NCBI RefSeq assembly: GCF_037072025.1
Contig: NZ_JAXHDD010000003.1
Coordinates: 1 to 64,000 of the forward strand
Source: Pseudogracilibacillus sp037072025
Lineage (GTDB): Bacteria > Bacillota > Bacilli > Bacillales > Amphibacillaceae
Length of the DNA stretch: 64,000 nt
Direction of reading: 5' to 3'
The notes under the pieces were generated by a model that worked only from the letters and a program-made list of their open reading frames with translations, was not told the origin of the DNA and did not search any database. Position numbers and translations under genes: made by a program. Shown here in pieces: positions 52,964 through 62,331 of the stretch; the stretch's first letter is position 1, and each line of letters begins with the position of its first letter.

Positions 52964-54325
52964 TCAAGTAAAAAATCCAGAAATGACGTGAATGGTATAA
53001 GCAAAAGCAATTGAAATACTAATTAGCAATAAGGCATACGCTATATTCCACACACTAATTTGGTATGAATTTCGTTTAATTTCACTCGCTAAAATTGACA
53101 ACGACACATTAAATGGACTGTACATCACCGTACTTAAGCTACAGGTAATTAAAACCATTGTTAACGGAATACTTGAAATTTCCGGAAGCACCGGTCGTAA
53201 AATCTCTGCCAGCAGCACAATTGAGACAAGCGGATGAAAGCCGATAAATGATGTAACGAAAAAATAAAGACCGATTAAAATGAATAAAATAAGCTCTTTG
53301 CTAGAAAACGCAGTATACAAATTTTGCAACACAATGAGCACTTTTGTTTCCGCAACCATATTGACAAAAAATCCCGCAGACAAAAACATAAAAAAGAAAT
53401 TTGCTTGCCCCCTCGTCTTCATTTTCCAATGCGGAATTGTGTGTACAACATATCGCTTTATTTTTCGATTTTTATTGGCCCAAATGAGCGAAACCGGAAT
53501 AACTAACAACACTAATGAAAATAGATATCCTTCTCCAATGATGCGGTTAAGGATCGTCACCGCCACAACAAGCAAGACAAGTAAGATAAAAAGCTCGCTT
53601 ATTTTTTTGAGGATCGGTTTTATTGAAATCGCTCCATCTGTTGGCTGGATTGGTAAATGAGAGTATTTTCTTTTCCCAAAAATAGTATCAAGATATAGCA
53701 TCACCCCAGCAAATACAATTAAAAACGGCGAGATGAATAAATAATCTTTTCCAGTAACTTCGAGCGATTGGATGACCATAATTTCCATCGGACTCCACAT
53801 AAGACAGAGTGCATATGCCCGGAGGAGACTTTGTGTATAAAATTTATCAGTCATCGGTTTAGGATACGTTTTTAATGATGTATGCAGTGAATGCAAGACA
53901 AGCGGAATCGTTGCTATATTAAGAAATAGCCCTAAAATATGGCTGACAAGTCCACCTCGTTTATATAAATCTCCAACATTCTGAACTTTATATTCTAATA
54001 GTGAACTCAAATGTTTATCATAGCGACCAACGAGAATGAGTGAATTTAAAAATGGTAGCATGATAAAGAGAGCGAGGATGCCGAGCATCGAATCAAACTG
54101 CAAGAAAAAAGTTTTCCACGAGAGATTGTTTGTAAGAAAGAGGACGAGTCCGATCACGTAAAATAGAATTCCAGAATACAAGTAAAGCCCTCGTGCGTAA
54201 AATAAGGAAACGAAGATCGTAATGTTGGCAACAATCCCAATGAGTTGGAATAAAGCCTCATTTGGAAACAACGCTGCTACAATATATAGAATGATTAATA
54301 TCGGGTATAAATAGAGACGAAGCAT
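52964..54325 (-). CDS. Multi-spanning membrane permease, substrate unknown
   Basis: 453 residues with about twelve hydrophobic segments and a charged central loop (G-K-R-K-Y-S-H-L-P-I-Q). The two-half arrangement, with P-F-L-N-S-L-I-L-V-G-R and S-T-V-M-Y-S-P-F-N-V-S-L-S near matched positions, suggests an ion-transporter-superfamily symporter, perhaps for organic acids. AGGAGG precedes the ATG. It is divergent from the ALDH operon and downstream of nothing but the repeat array, so it may import that operon's substrate. Confidence 0.7.
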   Translation of the reverse strand: MLRLYLYPILIILYIVAALFPNEALFQLIGIVANITIFVSLFYARGLYLYSGILFYVIGLVLFLTNNLSWKTFFLQFDSMLGILALFIMLPFLNSLILVGRYDKHLSSLLEYKVQNVGDLYKRGGLVSHILGLFLNIATIPLVLHSLHTSLKTYPKPMTDKFYTQSLLRAYALCLMWSPMEIMVIQSLEVTGKDYLFISPFLIVFAGVMLYLDTIFGKRKYSHLPIQPTDGAISIKPILKKISELFILLVLLVVAVTILNRIIGEGYLFSLVLLVIPVSLIWANKNRKIKRYVVHTIPHWKMKTRGQANFFFMFLSAGFFVNMVAETKVLIVLQNLYTAFSSKELILFILIGLYFFVTSFIGFHPLVSIVLLAEILRPVLPEISSIPLTMVLITCSLSTVMYSPFNVSLSILASEIKRNSYQISVWNIAYALLLISISIAFAYTIHVISGFFT

Positions 54326-54351
54326 GAAACAACCTCCTAAATAGTGCTAGT

Positions 54352-54466
54352 CCACTGAATGATGCGGAAAATCGCTGAATTAAGTAGGGAAGGTAAAAAA
54401 TCTTCTGAATGACTCATGAAGTTCGCTTGGATCACTAACGCAAATCACTGAACTGAATCCAGTCTT
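54352..54466 (+). repeat. Decayed CGCTGAAT word array
   Basis: CACTGAATGATG, TCGCTGAATTAAG, TTCTGAATGAC and CACTGAACTGAAT occur over about 115 bp. CGCTGAAT is the reverse complement of the ATTCAGCG word of the 5305-5575 array. It appears to be a degraded relative that was placed next to the TAACCACG array. Confidence 0.55.
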
Positions 54467-54469
54467 GGA

Positions 54470-54775
54470 TTAACCACGGGATCCGCGGAATAACCACGAG
54501 AATATCGAATTAACCACGGGATTCGCGGAATAACCACGAAGATATCGAATTAACCACGGATCCGCGGAATAACCACGAAGATTTCGAATTAACCACGGGA
54601 TCCGCGGAATAACCACGGAGATATCGAAATAACCACGGGATTCGTGGAATAACCACGAGAATATCGAATTAACCACGGGATTCGCGGAATAACCACGAAG
54701 ATATCGAATTAACCACGGATCCGCGGAATAACCACGAAGATTTCGAATTAACCACGGGATCCGCATTACAACGAT
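54470..54775 (+). repeat. TAACCACG word array, 40-bp units
   Basis: TAACCACG occurs about 15 times at 19-20 bp spacing. Two flank types alternate: GGGATCCGCGGAA (or GGATTCGCGGAA) and AAGATATCGAAT (or AGAATATCGAAT). A block of about 115 bp is present twice (beginning near 54490 and 54648). It lies between the divergent permease and aldehyde dehydrogenase genes, just upstream of the promoter. Confidence 0.93.
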
Positions 54776-54810
54776 CCACTACTTAATTCTAAACTTTTCA
54801 AATAATTGTG

Positions 54811-54960
54811 TTGAATTTTTATAAAATCTAGTGTATTATATTGATAACGATTACAATTAGATCGATCTAACGGTGAGCTCACTATTTATTATACTACTCC
54901 ATTTTATTGGAAAATCAATAGAAAATGAGGTTTTAAAACAAAAAAATTAGATCGATACAA
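54811..54960 (+). promoter_or_regulatory. Promoter with two TTAGATCGATCTAA-type operators
   Basis: -35 TTGAAT (54811-54816) and -10 TATTAT (54834-54839), 17 bp apart. A perfect TTAGATCGATCTAA lies at 54857-54870 just after the start point, and TTAGATCGATACAA at 54947-54960 before the ribosome site. The arrangement matches the promoter at 10038-10163. Confidence 0.72.
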
Positions 54961-54980
54961 TTTTTACAGAGGGTGATCAG

Positions 54981-56411
54981 ATGGTACTTACAGTTGCGAA
55001 TTCTTTTATAGAGGGAGAATGGCTGGCTGGGACCAGTGAAGAGGTTGAGATTATTAATCCGTATTCCAGAGAGAAAATTGGTGTGCAATATTTAGCAACA
55101 AAGGATGATGTGGAGCGTGCTCTTGAAGCTTCTTATCGGAGTAAAAAAGAAATTAAGCAGATTCCATCATTAAAACGGGCAAATATTTTAAAAAATGTTG
55201 CTGCTCTTTTAGAAGAAAGGAAAGAAGAGTTTGCGAGACTCTTATCAAGTGAACTTGGGAAACCGTTAAAAAATACGTTAGATGAGGTGGATCGATCTAT
55301 CGAGACACTCGAACTTTCTGGGGAAGAGGCAAAACGTTTACATGGAGAAACGATGCCTGGGGATGTTTCATCTCGTGGGATGAACACGATGGCCGCAACG
55401 TTCCGTGTTCCGGTCGGAGTTGTGGCAGCGATTACGCCATTTAACGCACCGCTAAACCTTGTTTGTCACAAAATTGGTCCGGCATTTGCTGGTGGAAACG
55501 TGACAATTTTGAAACCGGCACCACAAACGACATTAATTGCGACTGCTTTACTGAATCTGTTATTTGAAGCAGGTTTTCCAAAAAACGCGATTAATATGGT
55601 GTTAGGCGGCGTTGAAGTTGGTCAGCAAATTGTAAGCGATGACCGTGTAAACATCATTTCGTTTACTGGTGGAATTATTGCGAGCAAAAACATTTCCCAA
55701 CTTGCTGGCATTAAAAAACAACTTTATGAATTAGGTGGAAACGCTGCAACGATCGTACATGAAGATGCTGATTTAACGAGAGCGGCGACGCAATGTGCGC
55801 GCACCGGTTATTCAAATTCAGGTCAAAGCTGTATTTCTGTTCAACGAATTTACGTTCATGAAACCGTAGTTGAAGCGTTTACGGAGAAACTAGTTGCCGA
55901 GGTTGCCAAATTAAAAGTCAGTGATCCGCTAGATCCTGCCACAGACGTAGGAACATTGGTTGATGAAAATGCAGCTGATAGAATTATGAGCTGGATTGAT
56001 GAAGCGGTGAAATCTGGTGCTGAAATTTTACATGGTGGAGAAAAGAATGGGGCTTCTGTAGTTCCGACTGTCCTTAAAAATCCTCCGAAAGAAGCAAAAG
56101 TTGTCTGTGAGGAAGTTTTTGGACCAATCGTTAGTGTTATTCCATTTTCTACATTAGAAGAAGCGATTGCCGAGGCAGATAATTCGCCGTTCGGGCTTCA
56201 AGTTGGACTTTTTACGAACAAAATTGACCTTGCCTACAAAGTTGCTAATGAAATGGAAGTTGGCGGTGTTGTCATTAACGGAACATCGAATTTCCGCCTA
56301 GATCACTGGCCTTATGGCGGAGTGAAAAATAGCGGGATTGGCAGGGAAGGTCCGCGTTTTGCAGTAGAAGAAATGACCGAATCAAAAATGATCGTACTTC
56401 GAATGGATTAA
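54981..56411 (+). CDS. NAD(P)-dependent aldehyde dehydrogenase
   Basis: 476 residues. T-P-F-N-A-P-L-N near 150, catalytic Glu in Y-E-L-G-G-N near 250 and catalytic Cys in G-Q-S-C near 284. The pattern is closest to lactaldehyde or phosphonate/sulfonate-type aldehyde dehydrogenases rather than betaine aldehyde enzymes. It is the first gene of an operon with an MDR dehydrogenase and a ThDP enzyme, behind a LacI-type operator pair. The substrate is not known. Confidence 0.88.
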   Translation: MVLTVANSFIEGEWLAGTSEEVEIINPYSREKIGVQYLATKDDVERALEASYRSKKEIKQIPSLKRANILKNVAALLEERKEEFARLLSSELGKPLKNTLDEVDRSIETLELSGEEAKRLHGETMPGDVSSRGMNTMAATFRVPVGVVAAITPFNAPLNLVCHKIGPAFAGGNVTILKPAPQTTLIATALLNLLFEAGFPKNAINMVLGGVEVGQQIVSDDRVNIISFTGGIIASKNISQLAGIKKQLYELGGNAATIVHEDADLTRAATQCARTGYSNSGQSCISVQRIYVHETVVEAFTEKLVAEVAKLKVSDPLDPATDVGTLVDENAADRIMSWIDEAVKSGAEILHGGEKNGASVVPTVLKNPPKEAKVVCEEVFGPIVSVIPFSTLEEAIAEADNSPFGLQVGLFTNKIDLAYKVANEMEVGGVVINGTSNFRLDHWPYGGVKNSGIGREGPRFAVEEMTESKMIVLRMD

Positions 56412-56423
56412 GTTGGTGTAATT

Positions 56424-57407
56424 ATGAAAACTTTATATATAGAAAAGTCCGGTAAAATTACGTGGAAAACAGTACCAGCCGGTGAAGAAGTAAACAACGA
56501 TGAAGTGAAAATAAAAGTAATATACGGTGGTATTTGTGGCTCAGATGTTTCTGTATTTAAGGGTAAATTGCCACACGCAGCCTATCCAGTCGTCCCTGGG
56601 CATGAAGTGTTAGGCGAAGTCGTGGAGACGGGCGCGGAAACGGACATACACGTTGGACAACGTGTTGTCGTCCAGCCTAACTCTTATTGTGGAAGGTGTG
56701 AATTTTGCCAAAAAGGAAAGACGAATATTTGTCCAGAGAAAAAATCTCTTGGTATTAATGAACATGGGGGATTTGCGGAGGAATTTATCGTAGCATCTAA
56801 ATACGTCATCCCGGTTCCCGAACAGCTTGCGAAAGAGCGGGCGATTTTAATTGAGCCACTAGCGGTCATAGTTCATGCGTTAAAAAAAGTGAACATTGAT
56901 GCGGAAACTTCAGTTGCGATTATTGGTTGCGGAACAGAAGGAATGCTTGCGGTTGCGCTTGCAAGTTATTTTGGTGGCAAGATTACAGCGATTGATATTA
57001 ATCCGGAAAAACTGCAAAAAGTGCAGGAGCATTATCCGGATATCGTGATTAAGCATCCGGATGAAGTGGAAGAAAATCAGTTTGACGTTGTAGTGGAAGT
57101 CGCCGGTGTACGAGCATCTTTTGAACAATGTGTCGATGTCGTAAAGTCCGGTGGATCCGTTGTCGCAGTTGGTTTTCCGACAGTTGCAGAAATTCCAGTT
57201 GTGAAAATGGTCCGAAAAGAGTTGACGATTTTCGGGTCGATTATTTATAACGTTCCAGAAGATTTTTTAAAGAGTATTGAGTATTTATTGGATGAAAAAT
57301 TTTACGTAGAACCGATTATTTCCGAAATTATACCTGTTGCGCAGTTTGAGGAAGCATATGAAAAAGCTGTTTCGGGAAATTATCGAAAAATCGTGCTGGA
57401 GTTTTGA
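56424..57407 (+). CDS. Zinc-binding MDR dehydrogenase (threonine/sorbitol dehydrogenase-like)
   Basis: 327 residues. Catalytic zinc ligands are suggested by G-G-I-C-G-S-D and G-H-E-V-L-G-E near residues 37-66; the structural zinc lobe C-G-R-C-E-F-C-x7-C is near 93-107; Rossmann G-C-G-T-E-G near 168. Family members oxidise polyols or hydroxy acids. It starts 12 bp after the aldehyde dehydrogenase gene with only a weak ribosome site, so coupling is likely. Confidence 0.87.
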   Translation: MKTLYIEKSGKITWKTVPAGEEVNNDEVKIKVIYGGICGSDVSVFKGKLPHAAYPVVPGHEVLGEVVETGAETDIHVGQRVVVQPNSYCGRCEFCQKGKTNICPEKKSLGINEHGGFAEEFIVASKYVIPVPEQLAKERAILIEPLAVIVHALKKVNIDAETSVAIIGCGTEGMLAVALASYFGGKITAIDINPEKLQKVQEHYPDIVIKHPDEVEENQFDVVVEVAGVRASFEQCVDVVKSGGSVVAVGFPTVAEIPVVKMVRKELTIFGSIIYNVPEDFLKSIEYLLDEKFYVEPIISEIIPVAQFEEAYEKAVSGNYRKIVLEF

Positions 57408-57429
57408 TAATTTACACATGTTTGTCAAG

Positions 57430-57650
57430 AAAGGCACATCTTAGGAAAACTCGGCACATATTTCTCTTAAATCGGCACATGTCGTGGCAGACTGGCACAT
57501 TTTTAGTTGAAATTGGCACATATTTGTCTAGAAAGGCACATCCTTGGAAAAATTGGCACATATTTGTCAAGAAAGGCACATCTTAGGAAAACTCGGCACA
57601 AGTTTAGATGAGATCGGTACTCGGCTCAAGTAGAAGAGGATCGGCACATG
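57430..57650 (+). repeat. GGCACAT word array, 20/21-bp pitch
   Basis: GGCACAT begins at 57433, 57453, 57474, 57494, 57515, 57535, 57555, 57575 and 57595, then decays, with a last GGCACAT at 57643. Two flank types alternate (AGAAAGGCACATCTTAGG and AAATTGGCACATATTTGTC). It lies between the MDR dehydrogenase and ThDP-enzyme genes. Confidence 0.9.
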
Positions 57651-57721
57651 CTGATGTTAAATGAATTAGTTAAGATGAGTTTTCCCTCATACAAAATTAT
57701 AAAATTTTAGGAGGCTGGAAA

Positions 57722-59470
57722 ATGTCAAAAAGATTAGTTTCGAATTTATTAGTAGAATATTTGGAAGATCGCGGAGTAGAGCATATTTTTGGTCTATGTG
57801 GTCACACAAATATTGCATTTCTTTCTCAGTTAGAAAATAGTTCGATAAAATTTGTAAACGTTCGTCATGAGCAGATTTCTGCACATATGGCTGACGGATA
57901 TGCGCGTGTGACAAAAAAAGCGTCGGTTGTACTAAGCCACCTTGGACCTGGACTGACGAACGCGGCGACTGGGGTTGCAAACGCAGCGCTTGACTCGATT
58001 CCGATGGTTGTCATTGCTGGAGATGTTCCGAGTCATTTTTACGGAAAACATCCGCACCAGGAAGTGAATTTACATGCTGATGGTGCTCAATATGAAATTT
58101 ATCGTCCGTTTGTTAAACGTGCATGGCGTGTCGATCGTCCAGATTTAATTCCTGAAATTATGGAAAAAGCATTCCAGCTTGCGGAATCAGGTAGACCCGG
58201 CCCGGTATTAGTGTCTGTACCGATGGATATGTTCTCTAAAGAGATTGAAGCGTCACTATTCGATCGCACGAAATACCATACGCGTTCGATTACAAAACCG
58301 TCGATCGATGACGAGAGGGCTAAGGAAATTATTGAAAAACTTGTTGCATCGAAAAATCCAGTCGTTTACGCTGGCGGTGGAGTGATTTTAGCCGATGCGG
58401 CAGTAGAATTACGCGAATTTGTAGAGCATTTTGACATCCCTGTTGCACACTCGCTCATGGGGAAAGGCGTTATGTCTGATGACAACGATCTAACTCTTGG
58501 CATGACTGGATTCTGGGGAACAAAATTCATTAATGATAAAACGAGAACTGCTGATACGATGTTAGCGCTCGGCACACAGTTTGCGGAAGCGGACAGTAGC
58601 TCATGGGAATCTGAATATACGTTTGATATTCCAAAAACAAAGCTGATCCAAATCGATATTAGTGCAGATGAAATCGGTCGTAACTATCCAGTAGAAATGG
58701 GAGTAGTAGCAGATTTAAAACAAGCATTAACTGTGTTGAATCGAGTGGCAAAAGAGCTTTATCCAGAAGGAAAGACGAATAATGCGATTAAAAAGGAAAT
58801 CAGAAACTACAAAAAAGAATTCCGTGCGAGCAATGAAGAATTGCGTACAGATGATAGCTTTCCATTAGTACCGCAACGAATTTTAGCGGATGTTGAAGCA
58901 GTAATTCCTAGAGATGCGTACATTACAACAGATGTAGGTTGGAATAAAAACGGGGTTGGACAGCAGTTCCCAATTTACGAAGCAGGTAGCATTTTAACAC
59001 CAGGTGGATTTGCGACAATGGGCTTCGGTGCTCCAGCGGCGATGGGGGCAAAAATCGCCGCACCAGAAAATGTGGTCATTTCCCTTGTTGGGGACGGAGG
59101 ATTCGGTCAAAACCCAGCAATCCTTGCGACTGCGGCTGAAGAAAACATTCCAGTTGTTTGGATAATCATGAACAACTCCTCATTCGGAACAATTGCCGGC
59201 CTTGAAAAAGCACATTTTGATACAACATTCGGTACCGTTTTTGAACAATCACCTGATTTTGCAGCGATCGCAAAAGCATACGGCATTGAAGGTATCAAGA
59301 TTAATTCTGCAGACGAATTTAAGCCAGCGCTCAAAAAAGCTATCGCAATGAAAAAACCTGTCGTGATTGATGTACCGATGATCAACAACCCAGTTCCGAC
59401 TGATGGACACTGGAACATTATGGACATTTACTCGCCGGGGAAAAAAGTTCACCATGTGAGTGTGGAGTAA
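57722..59470 (+). CDS. Thiamine-diphosphate-dependent enzyme (acetolactate synthase-like)
   Basis: 582 residues with the three-domain ThDP fold. The catalytic Glu is residue 50 (V-R-H-E-Q), the N-terminal A-D-G-Y-A-R follows, and the ThDP/Mg motif runs from G-D-G-G near 457 to N-N near 483. The C-terminal lobe and length fit carboligases or decarboxylases such as acetolactate synthase, glyoxylate carboligase or IolD. No AHAS small subunit gene is near, and the operon has dehydrogenases, so a catabolic 2-keto-acid or sugar-acid step is likely. AGGAGG fixes the ATG. Confidence 0.87.
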   Translation: MSKRLVSNLLVEYLEDRGVEHIFGLCGHTNIAFLSQLENSSIKFVNVRHEQISAHMADGYARVTKKASVVLSHLGPGLTNAATGVANAALDSIPMVVIAGDVPSHFYGKHPHQEVNLHADGAQYEIYRPFVKRAWRVDRPDLIPEIMEKAFQLAESGRPGPVLVSVPMDMFSKEIEASLFDRTKYHTRSITKPSIDDERAKEIIEKLVASKNPVVYAGGGVILADAAVELREFVEHFDIPVAHSLMGKGVMSDDNDLTLGMTGFWGTKFINDKTRTADTMLALGTQFAEADSSSWESEYTFDIPKTKLIQIDISADEIGRNYPVEMGVVADLKQALTVLNRVAKELYPEGKTNNAIKKEIRNYKKEFRASNEELRTDDSFPLVPQRILADVEAVIPRDAYITTDVGWNKNGVGQQFPIYEAGSILTPGGFATMGFGAPAAMGAKIAAPENVVISLVGDGGFGQNPAILATAAEENIPVVWIIMNNSSFGTIAGLEKAHFDTTFGTVFEQSPDFAAIAKAYGIEGIKINSADEFKPALKKAIAMKKPVVIDVPMINNPVPTDGHWNIMDIYSPGKKVHHVSVE

Positions 59471-59668
59471 AAGAAAAATATCTGAGTAAATAATCAGAAT
59501 TAAATAAATTTATTATGTTTACTAGATATCTAATTGGCTTCTATCAAACGTAATAACCCTTATATAGAGGGGACGTGTTTTTAGAAAAGAGAAATGTTAA
59601 GTTACTATAATTTTACTTTAATCGATTGATAAATTTTGTTTAACCATTTCTTGGGGGGAAGAGAGTTT

Positions 59669-60694
59669 ATGAAAAATAATATATTTGGAATAGTTTTTAT
59701 TGTTTTGATAATAGGATTACTAGCAGCTTGTGGTAGTAATAACGATGCAACCGGAGAAGATAGTTCAAATGAAGAACTAGATTTTCCAACTAAAAGTTTA
59801 ACAGGGGTTATCCCTTTTTCACCTGGTGGTACAACAGATTCCATTTCACGTACAATTGCTTTTTTAGCTGAAGAAGAGTTAGATCAATCAATTGTTATCC
59901 AAAATACGAGCGGAGGAACTGGTTCGATTGCCACTCAAGAAGTGTATGAAGGAGACGCAGACGGTCATACATTACTATTTGCTGCTGAGAACCAAAACTT
60001 ATATCGTACAACAGGGATTTCTGATTTAAGTTTTAATGATTTTGAACCAATTATTTTACTAGGTAGAGAAGTACCTGTCTTTGTTACACATGTAGATGCT
60101 AAGTGGGACACTATTTCCGAAGTATTAGATGAGATTGAACAAGACCCTAAATCAATTAGTATGATGACAACGGGACCAGTTGGAATATCTGGAGTCGTAT
60201 CCTCCATGTTGAATAAAGATTTTAATCTAGTGCCATATGATGGTGCAGGTGAAGGTATTGCTGGGGTCATCGGTAAACAAGTAGATTTAGGGGTAGTAGG
60301 TTTAGCAACAGCACTTGATTATGTTACGGCGGGAGACTTAAAAATTTTATCTGTTGTTAATGATGAACCATTGGAAGAATATCCTGATTTACCTGTATTA
60401 GCAGAAGAGAGACCTGAGTATGCGGAGTTTTTACCTTGGGGTCCTTATTATGGAGTTTACGTTAAAAAGGACACTCCACAAGCTGTAGTAGATACTTTAT
60501 CAGATGCTTTTAAAACTTCGTGGGAAAATGATGAATTTCAAACATTCCTTTCAGATAATAGTATTATTCCGATGGGGTATAGTGGTGAAGAAGCATTAGA
60601 GTTTCAACAAGATTGGGAATCCAAAACGAATTGGTTACTTCATGAAGCAGGAGAAGCGAGTGATCCATCAGAGTTTGATATTCCGAAGCCTTAA
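59669..60694 (+). CDS. Tripartite tricarboxylate transporter substrate-binding lipoprotein (TctC/Bug)
   Basis: 341 residues from ATG 59669 (GGGGGGAAGAG upstream; the frame stays open for 11 more codons). Lipidated Cys at about residue 21, then the Bug-type fold with V-I-P-F-S-P-G-G-T-T-D and N-T-S-G-G-T-G-S-I-A. Such proteins bind di/tricarboxylates or aromatic acids and deliver them to TctAB. TctB and TctA follow after an FAD oxidoreductase gene. Confidence 0.9.
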   Translation: MKNNIFGIVFIVLIIGLLAACGSNNDATGEDSSNEELDFPTKSLTGVIPFSPGGTTDSISRTIAFLAEEELDQSIVIQNTSGGTGSIATQEVYEGDADGHTLLFAAENQNLYRTTGISDLSFNDFEPIILLGREVPVFVTHVDAKWDTISEVLDEIEQDPKSISMMTTGPVGISGVVSSMLNKDFNLVPYDGAGEGIAGVIGKQVDLGVVGLATALDYVTAGDLKILSVVNDEPLEEYPDLPVLAEERPEYAEFLPWGPYYGVYVKKDTPQAVVDTLSDAFKTSWENDEFQTFLSDNSIIPMGYSGEEALEFQQDWESKTNWLLHEAGEASDPSEFDIPKP

Positions 60695-60724
60695 TTATAA
60701 ATAAAAATAGAAGATTTGCTTAGC

Positions 60725-60756
60725 GAAGCGTAATCTTATTGATTACGCTTCTATTC
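60725..60756 (+). terminator. Hairpin after TctC gene
   Basis: GAAGCGTAATC and GATTACGCTTC form an 11-bp perfect stem with a 5-base loop; the T-run is weak (TATT). It may set expression of the binding protein above that of the membrane genes. Confidence 0.7.
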
Positions 60757-60793
60757 ATAAATTATTCCAATTTATATTTAAAGAAAGGAAAAG

Positions 60794-62101
60794 ATGATAT
60801 TGATTAAAACTATGGAACAAATTGGACTCCCATTTGCTGGTGATATAAAGACAGATGTCTTAGTAATGGGTGGTGGATCAACGGGGATTGGGGCGGCAGC
60901 AGGGGTGGCTAAGTCGGGAAAAAAGGTACTCCTAGTTGATAAAAACAGTAGTTTGGGCGGTATGGCAACTTTGGCTGCCGTTAGTACAATTTGTGGAGCT
61001 TATTCAGCTGATAAATCAAAAAAAATAATTGGTGGCATCTATCAGGAATGGATGGATGAGTTAAGAGAGTTAGATGGAATTAACGAAGGTGCTGATTTTG
61101 GTAGGCATAGAGCTGATGTATGTGATCATCATTTGTTGAAAACAGCTGCAGATCGATTATTAATGCATTACAATGTTGATTTACTTTTTCAAACACAAGT
61201 TATTGGAACAAAATGTGATAATGGATTCATTCAATACATTTTATTATCAAATAAAGAAGGAATCTTTCGTGTTTTTGCTGATAAATATATTGATTGCACT
61301 GGTGATGCAGATATAACAGCACAATGTGGAGCTCCATTTGAAATAGGCGATGGAAATGGAAACATACAGGCAGCGACGACAGTTTTTAAAATGGCAAATG
61401 TCGACATTAACGTTACAGAAGCTTTACCACAAGAACAGTTTAACAATCTCGTTAAACAAAGCAAAGAAAATGGTGAATATAATTTGCATCGACCTTCTGG
61501 TGTCTTTATGACATCCGCTGTAGGGAATTCTATTATTTGTAATATGAATTGGATCACTGGATTTTCACCATTGAATGGAAAAGAAATGACTGAAGCAGAA
61601 ATAGAAGGTAAAGAAGCAGCAATTGAATACAGTAAGTTTTTAAAAGACAAAGTGCCTGGATTTGAAAACTCCTATTTAGCAGAAATCGCCGAACAAATCG
61701 GTATACGTGAAACAAGAAGAATAATAGGGGAAATTGTATTAACTGAACATGAAATTATGAATGGTGCCCAATTTGATGATGCTATTTCATGGGGGGCTTG
61801 GCCAGTCGAATACCATGATCCGTCCCAGTCACAAGCTAAAAAAACTTATTTAAAACATGATTATCAAATACCTTATTCAACATTAATTCCTCAAGGTATT
61901 TCAAATTTGATCGTTGCAGGTCGTTCGATTTCGACTACTCAATTTGCAAACGCTTCTACAAGGGTAATGGCTCCTTGTTTAGCAATTGGACATGCAGCGG
62001 GAGTTGCTTCCGCTATCGCAATCAAACATGATACTGACTTCAAGAATGTAGATATAAATTTACTTCAGAATACATTATCAAACCAAGGAGCAATCTTATA
62101 A
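60794..62101 (+). CDS. FAD-dependent oxidoreductase
   Basis: 435 residues. FAD-binding G-G-G-S-T-G-I-G-A-A near residues 27-36, then D-K-N-S-S-L-G-G-M-A. The C-terminal R-S-I-S-T-T and G-H-A-A-G-V-A segments are those of FAD_oxidored-type flavoproteins seen with tricarboxylate transporters. The substrate is likely the imported acid or a product of it. It starts after GAAAGGAAAAG. Confidence 0.82.
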   Translation: MILIKTMEQIGLPFAGDIKTDVLVMGGGSTGIGAAAGVAKSGKKVLLVDKNSSLGGMATLAAVSTICGAYSADKSKKIIGGIYQEWMDELRELDGINEGADFGRHRADVCDHHLLKTAADRLLMHYNVDLLFQTQVIGTKCDNGFIQYILLSNKEGIFRVFADKYIDCTGDADITAQCGAPFEIGDGNGNIQAATTVFKMANVDINVTEALPQEQFNNLVKQSKENGEYNLHRPSGVFMTSAVGNSIICNMNWITGFSPLNGKEMTEAEIEGKEAAIEYSKFLKDKVPGFENSYLAEIAEQIGIRETRRIIGEIVLTEHEIMNGAQFDDAISWGAWPVEYHDPSQSQAKKTYLKHDYQIPYSTLIPQGISNLIVAGRSISTTQFANASTRVMAPCLAIGHAAGVASAIAIKHDTDFKNVDINLLQNTLSNQGAIL

Positions 62102-62121
62102 AATTACACAATTTATATTTA

Positions 62122-62310
62122 GAGAATATTCAAAAGTATGGTTAAAATACATTAAATTTTGCGTGAATACTTGTTTTTTTTCTTTAAAAAGCAAAGAACC
62201 TTTTCTAAGTGCTAAAGCATTTATTTACGTATTAATCGTTTATGTTACGTTACCAGGAGTCTCGTTACCTCGAACTCCTCGGTCTTTTATTCTTCCTTTT
62301 GAATACGCTC
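62122..62310 (-). mobile_element. MITE-like element, copy 3, degenerate (189 bp)
   Basis: It runs from GAGAATATTCAAAAG to TTTTGAATACGCTC, recognisably the ends of the elements at 48459 and 50919, with the inner CCTCGAACTCCTCGGTC matching their CCTCGAACTTCTTGATC. It has accumulated many A/T changes. Flanks are ATTTA and TTTTA, four of five equal. It fills the gap between the FAD oxidoreductase and tctB genes. Confidence 0.78.
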
Positions 62311-62331
62311 TTTTAGAACATAAATAAGAGG

